DNA of 11,480 nt from Chloroflexota bacterium. GTDB taxonomy: Bacteria > Chloroflexota > Dehalococcoidia > SZUA-161 > SpSt-899. Under the pieces are notes generated by a model, which was not told the origin of the DNA, ran no database searches, and saw only the letters and a program-made list of their open reading frames with translations. Below are positions 7,790 to 11,480 of the stretch, piece by piece. The stretch is from NCBI GenBank assembly GCA_018657655.1, contig JABHWQ010000060.1:1-11480 (forward strand). The letters are read 5' to 3'. The translations under genes were made by a program, and so were the position numbers. Numbering within the stretch: the first letter of the stretch is position 1; the number at the start of each line of letters is the position of its first letter.

Positions 7790-7818
7790 TTGACATTTTG
7801 TATGTGCATTGTTAAAAT
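7790..7818 (+). promoter_or_regulatory. Promoter of the XRE regulator gene
   Basis: TTGACA (7790-7795), 17 nt, TAAAAT (7813-7818) is a near-consensus SigA-type promoter. It would give a leader of about 20 nt before the ATG at 7845. Its -35 box is back to back with the TTGACA of the leftward promoter, 18 bp apart; the two boxes form an inverted repeat with CTAC-TTTT-GTAG at its centre. Confidence 0.65.
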
Positions 7819-7844
7819 GGTATTCCCCACGACTATATAAAGAT

Positions 7845-8237
7845 ATGAAGCAAAAAAACAAACCTCAATGGAAAGAATCCGGTGATTTTATTAAATCTGA
7901 AAGAGAGCGAGCTGATCTAACTCGTTTGGCTTTAGCTAAGCATGTTGGCAGAGAACTATCTACAATTATTAGCTGGGAGCTGGGTTACAGACGTCCAAAA
8001 CAAAAGCAATTACTTTTGCTTGCTCAACTATTCGGTATTCGAGTGCAGATATTACAAGCCAAAGCGCAGTACACACCAGAATTTAATTGGTATGCTTCAT
8101 TTTCTGCCAAACCAGACTCAGTAGACGATACTCTACTTACAGCATCTGAGGAAGAAAAGATCAAGTTGAGAGATTATTTGCATTATCTTCGTTTCAAAGA
8201 AGAAGTAATGGAATCTGTTGGTAGTATCCTTGATTGA
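7845..8237 (+). CDS. XRE-family transcriptional regulator, 130 aa
   Basis: Residues ~15-65 form a Cro/C1-type HTH: FIKSERERADLTRLALAKHV, then the recognition helix region ELSTIISWELGYRRP. The C-terminal half holds an acidic stretch and TASEEEKIKLRDYLHYLRFK, probably a helical dimerisation region. The ATG at 7845 is chosen because the in-frame TTG at 7809 lies before the -10 box; no strong ribosome binding site is visible, only AAAGAT. It is the only clear plus-strand gene here and is divergent from the HD-hydrolase operon, with which it shares a promoter region containing an 8-8-8 palindrome. Control of both sides by this protein is the simplest inference. Confidence 0.85.
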   Translation: MKQKNKPQWKESGDFIKSERERADLTRLALAKHVGRELSTIISWELGYRRPKQKQLLLLAQLFGIRVQILQAKAQYTPEFNWYASFSAKPDSVDDTLLTASEEEKIKLRDYLHYLRFKEEVMESVGSILD

Positions 8238-8246
8238 GGTTAGTTT

Positions 8247-8465
8247 TTATAATACAGTTGTTGCTGATGCTTTAGCTTGCATAACCCAAACACTCAATAA
8301 AGAATTCAATGTCATTTTATCCAATCCCCTAACCCGGTGATTAACCAGTTTCCCATCTCCATCTTTCTTCAATCTTGAGAATATTCGCTCAACACTTACT
8401 CTCTTGGTATATAGCTTCTTCCATTTCTTTGTATGGCGAGGAATCTGACAGTATCTTCTATAGTC
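8247..8465 (-). pseudogene. C-terminal remnant of a DDE (IS4/IS5-type) transposase
   Basis: On the minus strand, 72 codons read as the end of a DDE transposase: PRHTKKWKKLYTKRVSVERI, then FSRLKKD, HRVRGLDKMTLNSLLSVWVM, and TAA at 8247-8249. The Glu in SVERIF is the third catalytic acid of such enzymes. An in-frame TAA (8466-8468) closes it upstream, and the DDE-fold N-terminal parts are missing before trmD begins. It is converging with the XRE gene and lies 9 nt past its stop. A scar of an insertion sequence, not an active element; no terminal repeats were found. Confidence 0.8.
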
Positions 8466-8534
8466 TTATGAAGCGAAAAGAATCAGTAAATCACAGAAAA
8501 ATTGCCTCACTATGGGGTGAAAAATTGCTTGCAC

Positions 8535-9278
8535 TTATTTTTCATTCGCGTCTTTAGCTTCGCGAAGAGTTTTATTCATCGCTAATTCTTCCTCGGAAAG
8601 ATCGGCGTTCTCCAGGAGATCAGGTCTCCGCTGGAATGTTCTTAGGATGGATTGCTCTCGGCGCCATTTGGCTATTTCGGCGTGATTCCCGGAGAGTAAA
8701 ACCGGCGGCACTTCCCATCCCCGGAAACTCTGGGGTCGAGTGTATTGTGGATACTCCAGAAGACCGTTAGCATGGGAATCGTCCTTGATTGATTCATCTG
8801 ATCCAAGAACTCCGGGAAGCTGCCGGACTACAGCATCAATTATCACCATAGCCGCCAACTCTCCTCCGGTCAGAACATAGTCGCCGATACTGATTTCATC
8901 GGTAACCAGGTGCTCTCTTACCCTTTCATCAATCCCCTCATAATGTCCGCAAATTAAAATGAATCGGTCATGCGATGTCAGTTCCTCGGCTACTTTCTGG
9001 TTGAAAAGTCTTCCCTGGGGGGTGAGCAGGATAACCGGAACATCCGAGTCCCCCTTGATTTTTTCAATCGTGGAAAATAGCGGTTCAGCCATCAGAACCA
9101 TTCCGGCTCCTCCGCCGTGGGGATAGTCATCGACTACCCTGTGTTTGCCGATTCCCTGGTCCCGCAGGTTGTGAAGGGCGATTTGAACCAAATCATTTTC
9201 TATGGCTCTTTTGATAATGCTCTCATCGAAAGGTCCGCCGAACATGTCTGGGAATAGAGTTACTATGTCTATATGCAC
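8535..9278 (-). CDS. trmD: tRNA (guanine-N1)-methyltransferase
   Basis: Methylates G37 of tRNAs that read C- and some other codons, using S-adenosylmethionine, and so prevents +1 frameshifting. The 247-aa protein has the SPOUT trefoil-knot motifs YEGIDERV (113-120) and SIGDYVLTGGE (130-140), the upstream YPHGGGAGM, and YTRPQSFRGWEVPPVLLSG. Asp167 and Arg152 match the catalytic Asp169 and Arg154 of E. coli TrmD. The start is GTG at 9278 (MHIDIVTLFP aligns with family N-termini), 14 nt after the acetyltransferase stop, with only a weak AAAGA site. The usual cluster partners rpsP and rimM are not upstream here, and rplS is displaced. Confidence 0.97.
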   Translation of the reverse strand: MHIDIVTLFPDMFGGPFDESIIKRAIENDLVQIALHNLRDQGIGKHRVVDDYPHGGGAGMVLMAEPLFSTIEKIKGDSDVPVILLTPQGRLFNQKVAEELTSHDRFILICGHYEGIDERVREHLVTDEISIGDYVLTGGELAAMVIIDAVVRQLPGVLGSDESIKDDSHANGLLEYPQYTRPQSFRGWEVPPVLLSGNHAEIAKWRREQSILRTFQRRPDLLENADLSEEELAMNKTLREAKDANEK

Positions 9279-9292
9279 GATTCTGTTGGTCT

Positions 9293-9739
9293 TTATATGT
9301 TTATGGAATAGTCTATCAATTGGCCGCGGCGGAAATCCATAGATTCAAACAACCCTTGCAGTTGGCCATCGTGCTGATCGACCATCACACGGACCATTTT
9401 CAATCCTTTGGAGCGGCAATCTCGGACCAGTGCTTCGATGAGCTTTCTGGCGATGCCTTGTCTCCGGCAGTCAGGATCAATGCCGATTACCTGAATCACA
9501 CATGCCTCTGTCACTTGTTCGGGGACATATGTAATGGCAGCCATGGCAAATCCCACCACTTTTCCAGAGGTTTCAGCAACGAAGCTGTAGCCAATTTGTC
9601 CACCGATATACCCAGTGATCAAATCTGCATACGTAAAAGCTCTTTCATCTGCCCCGATTTTTCTGTCTATTTCGAAGACAGCATCGATATCATCCTGGGT
9701 CATTGGTCGGATGGTGACTTCAACTTCAGTGGTTGCCAT
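9293..9739 (-). CDS. GNAT-family N-acetyltransferase, 148 aa
   Basis: A single GNAT domain that transfers acetyl from acetyl-CoA. The core runs IRPMTQDDIDAVFEID (10-25), then GYSFVAETSGKVVGFAMAAI (50-69). Motif A is VIGIDPDCRRQGIARKLIEA (84-103), with the CoA-binding RRQGIA. The Ala-Gly loop and helix after it are intact; the end FESMDFRRGQ is the usual motif B with Phe. It resembles RimI-like acetyltransferases but lacks a feature that would fix the substrate. AGGAGG is 5-6 nt before the ATG at 9739. A strong promoter upstream and the 14-nt gap to trmD indicate a GNAT-trmD operon. Confidence 0.9.
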   Translation of the reverse strand: MATTEVEVTIRPMTQDDIDAVFEIDRKIGADERAFTYADLITGYIGGQIGYSFVAETSGKVVGFAMAAITYVPEQVTEACVIQVIGIDPDCRRQGIARKLIEALVRDCRSKGLKMVRVMVDQHDGQLQGLFESMDFRRGQLIDYSINI

Positions 9740-9778
9740 GATGACCTCCTCAGAAGCCGTTAATTCCGTTGATAGCCA

Positions 9779-9807
9779 ATACTAATCCCCGATGCGTACT
9801 TTGTCAA
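9779..9807 (-). promoter_or_regulatory. Promoter of the acetyltransferase-trmD operon
   Basis: On the minus strand, a perfect TTGACA (9807-9802), 17 nt, then TAGTAT (9784-9779). It ends about 40 nt before the ATG at 9739, in the 96-bp gap after the flavin-reductase-like gene, so a new transcription unit starts here. Confidence 0.65.
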
Positions 9808-9835
9808 TATGTTTGGCTTTTGAAGAAGCAGCCAC

Positions 9836-10420
9836 TTATTTCAAACCCTTACCGTATTGGGCACGCTCCAAATGCCGTTTGGTTGTTTGGTCCGTACTGT
9901 AATAAAGCTCTGCCCCCATAAATAGAGCTGGGTTCACTGCTGTTGGATCGAGATGCCCTGTTGATGTAAATGCCTCTTCATCGTAGTGAGTTGCCACAAC
10001 TTCCCCGACAAACCATTCATGATCACCTATTGTATAACTGGAAAAAAGGGTGCATTCATATGCTGCATAAGCATCTCTCAGAATAGGGACGGAAGTTACC
10101 AGCGCTTCATCCTTCTCCAGATTGAACCTTTCAAATTTGTCTACTTCTCTTCCTGGGCATCCTCCAGTTCCCGCAACAAGATCAGCTTTCTCCAATGAGA
10201 GGAAATTGATACCGAATTCCTTTGACTCCATTATGAGTTCATAAGTATATCTCTTTGGAGCGATGGAGATTCCAATCAGTGGTGGTTTTTGAGAGATCGA
10301 ACTGAACCACGCTACTGCCATAGCGTTGTCCCTGCCTTGTGCATGGCAGGTGACGATGACTGCCAGTTTGGGATAGTGATGGTGAAATCCGGCAGCTCCT
10401 TCAACATGCTTTTTGGCCAT
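9836..10420 (-). CDS. Flavin reductase-like FMN-binding protein, 194 aa
   Basis: Belongs to the FMN-binding split-barrel group (flavin reductase/NADH:FMN oxidoreductase-like). Residues 12-75 show the flavin-binding half: HHHYPKLAVIVTCHAQG, NAMAVAWFSSISQKPPLIGI, then KRYTYELIMESKEFGINFL. GDHEWFVGEVV near residue 140 is the second family motif. It may pass electrons to a partner enzyme or act on a small molecule; the partner is not visible. The ATG at 10420 is preferred over an upstream frame extension because GGAGG lies 7 nt before it, and because the extension overlaps a better gene in another frame. It follows the 47-aa gene by 22 nt. Confidence 0.9.
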   Translation of the reverse strand: MAKKHVEGAAGFHHHYPKLAVIVTCHAQGRDNAMAVAWFSSISQKPPLIGISIAPKRYTYELIMESKEFGINFLSLEKADLVAGTGGCPGREVDKFERFNLEKDEALVTSVPILRDAYAAYECTLFSSYTIGDHEWFVGEVVATHYDEEAFTSTGHLDPTAVNPALFMGAELYYSTDQTTKRHLERAQYGKGLK

Positions 10421-10442
10421 TGTTTCCTCCTTGGTTGAGAGA

Positions 10443-10586
10443 TTAGGATTTCTTTTTCTTACGCAACCGTTTGAGGGCAGCATCGCGATAGATTTTGGCA
10501 AGCCCCTTACCGTGGTACTGCATTTTTTGGCGTTTCTTGAGCTTTCGCTCCTCGCGACGCTCCTGGCGGGTTTTCCAATCAGCCAC
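10443..10586 (-). CDS. Small highly basic protein, 47 aa
   Basis: A GTG-started gene between the CoA transferase and the flavin-reductase-like gene. GGAGG stands 6 nt before the GTG, and gaps of 26 and 22 nt place it within the operon. The product starts MADWKTRQERREERKLKKRQ, continues QKMQYHGKGLAKIYRDAALK and ends RLRKKKKS. Twenty of 47 residues are Lys or Arg; the first half should form a charged helix. It could bind nucleic acid or an acidic partner; I do not recognise a family. A longer spurious frame across the same DNA would hide it. Confidence 0.7.
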   Translation of the reverse strand: MADWKTRQERREERKLKKRQKMQYHGKGLAKIYRDAALKRLRKKKKS

Positions 10587-10612
10587 ACTTCACCTCCACT
10601 TCTAATAGACGA

Positions 10613-11480
10613 TTAGATTGCGCCTTTGGTTCGCAATTGCTCAATTTCATCGGCAGTGTATCCGCCAATTTCGGTCAGTATCTCATCAGTATGCTGCCCC
10701 ATTTTTGGGGAAGCGTTTTTGGTCCCGGCCCAGGCTTTGCTGAAGTGAACCGGATAACCTGGCATCTTGGTCTTACCTCTTTCAGGGTGTTCAAAATCAA
10801 CAATGTAATCGTTTGCCAGTATTTGAGGATCGTGCGGTAGTTCGGAGGGCTTGTTGACTTCGCAACAAACAAAGTCATTATCTTTTAGAGCTTTCAGCCA
10901 CTCGTCGCGGGATTTGGTTAGGAAAATCTCATCAAGAAGTGGGACGAGCTGATCGGCATTTTGAAGTCGGTTTTCATCAGAATCGAATCGAGGGTCTTTC
11001 TCCAATTCCGGATGGCCCAGCAATTCACAAAATTTGGGCCATTGCTGCTGCCGTTTCTGCGCAGGAATGGTTATAATAAACCATCGATCATCGCCACATC
11101 GATAGTAGTTTCTGGTGGCATGTTCCTTGATACGCAGATGGCGTGGGATTTCCTGCCCATCCATGCAGGCCGTGAAAGCATTGATATAGTGCAGATAGAG
11201 TCCGGCGCTCAGGACAGACACATGAACCTCCTGTCCGATCCCTAGTCGTTCCCTCATGAACAAGGCCGTCAATATCTGATGGCTGCACATGATGGCTGTT
11301 GCCTGATCGAGTATGCCGAATTGAGAAACCATCGGGGGCATTCCCTCTCCTCCTACGGTCCACATCAATCCCGATTTTCCCTGCCCCTGATAATTGAAGC
11401 CTCCCAGATCGCGGTCCGGCCCTTTGGGACCATATGCAGAAACCCAGGCATAGATGATTTGCGGATTGATCTCCGAAAGG
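10613..11480 (-). CDS. Class III (CaiB/BaiF) CoA transferase, 5' end outside window
   Basis: Family III CoA transferases move CoA between organic acids. The frame is open to the right edge (LSEINPQIIYAWVSAYGPKG, then DRDLGGFNYQGQGKSGLMWT), so about the first 100-120 residues are missing. The rest matches the family: GGEGMPPMVSQFGILDQATA, GIGQEVHVSVLSAGLYL, PRHLRIKEHATRNYYRCGDD, and the C-terminal GQHTDEILTEIG. The codon at 11207-11209 is AGC (Ser), where formyl-CoA transferase has its catalytic Asp169 (MQDAV). Such a change would remove the aspartyl-CoA intermediate, so it may act differently or not catalyse transfer. It heads, within this window, the CoA transferase/47-aa/flavin-reductase-like operon. 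Confidence 0.92.
   Translation of the reverse strand, partial: LSEINPQIIYAWVSAYGPKGPDRDLGGFNYQGQGKSGLMWTVGGEGMPPMVSQFGILDQATAIMCSHQILTALFMRERLGIGQEVHVSVLSAGLYLHYINAFTACMDGQEIPRHLRIKEHATRNYYRCGDDRWFIITIPAQKRQQQWPKFCELLGHPELEKDPRFDSDENRLQNADQLVPLLDEIFLTKSRDEWLKALKDNDFVCCEVNKPSELPHDPQILANDYIVDFEHPERGKTKMPGYPVHFSKAWAGTKNASPKMGQHTDEILTEIGGYTADEIEQLRTKGAI

Larger units (their letters stand above)
5498..8534. other. AT-rich insertion between trmD and rplS
   Basis: The two neighbours of a normally conserved ribosomal/tRNA-methylase cluster are separated by about 3 kb. Sampled composition differs: 17 of 60 bases are G or C at 6001-6060, against 32 of 60 at 9001-9060 in trmD. The segment holds a transposase scar at its trmD side and a divergent regulator/HD-hydrolase cassette. 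No clear direct repeats or integrase mark its ends. Horizontal acquisition is inferred. Confidence 0.55.

Noticed and set aside
7809..7844. TTG at 7809 as the start of the XRE regulator
   Set aside because: It lies upstream of the -10 box of the near-consensus promoter, so it would not be in the transcript; the ATG at 7845 is used instead.
8496..8528. Direct repeat GAAAAATTGC twice with a 13-nt gap, just after trmD, as an insertion target duplication or terminator
   Set aside because: Both copies lie on the same side of the transposase remnant, so they do not flank an element. The intervening CTCAC/GTGA stem is too short for a convincing terminator.
9808..9835. TGGCT/AGCCA hairpin after the flavin-reductase-like gene as a terminator
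   Set aside because: The stem is only 5 bp with an 11-nt loop and is not followed by a T-run.
10421..10588. A 56-residue N-terminal extension of the flavin-reductase-like protein
   Set aside because: The extension is low-complexity in meaning and overlaps the 47-aa gene in another frame; the ATG at 10420 has a better ribosome binding site and fits the family N-terminus.

Overview
The window reads as a piece of a bacterial chromosome with mid GC content, most likely a Chloroflexota of the Dehalococcoidia type. That placement is inference from gene content: class III CoA transferase, flavin-reductase-like protein, SQD1-like epimerase, and the rplS-priA-def order. No RNA gene is present to test it. 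Almost everything is on the minus strand; the one clear plus-strand gene is the HTH regulator at 7845-8237.

Reading in the direction of transcription, from high to low coordinates. (1) 11480-9836: a class III CoA transferase running off the right edge, a 47-residue basic protein and a flavin-reductase-like protein, tightly spaced and each with a good ribosome binding site. (2) 9807-8535: a promoter, a GNAT acetyltransferase and trmD. (3) 8534-5498: an AT-rich segment with a decayed DDE transposase tail, then a divergent cassette. The cassette has a plus-strand XRE-type regulator and, leftward, a GTG-started 135-residue protein coupled to a 511-residue SAMHD1-like HD phosphohydrolase. A perfect 8-8-8 palindrome and back-to-back TTGACA boxes lie between the two arms. 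(4) 5564-2153: promoter, rplS, priA and def, packed as an operon. (5) 2152-1160: intergenic DNA, then the broken C-terminal half of a NhaP-type Na+/H+ antiporter with two internal TAG codons and one frameshift. (6) 1159-1: a regulatory region, a 65-residue HTH protein and an SQD1-like epimerase with a Cys-rich N-terminal extension, running off the left edge.

The most interesting part is segment 3. trmD and rplS are adjacent in most bacteria, but here about 3 kb of AT-rich DNA separates them. It carries a self-contained, apparently auto-regulated HD-hydrolase cassette beside a transposase scar. A dNTP-hydrolase-type defence or stress module is a reasonable hypothesis, but nothing in the sequence proves it. 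Other points worth attention are the Ser in place of the catalytic Asp in the CoA transferase, the Cys-rich extension on the epimerase, and the 47-residue basic gene, which is easily hidden by a longer spurious frame.
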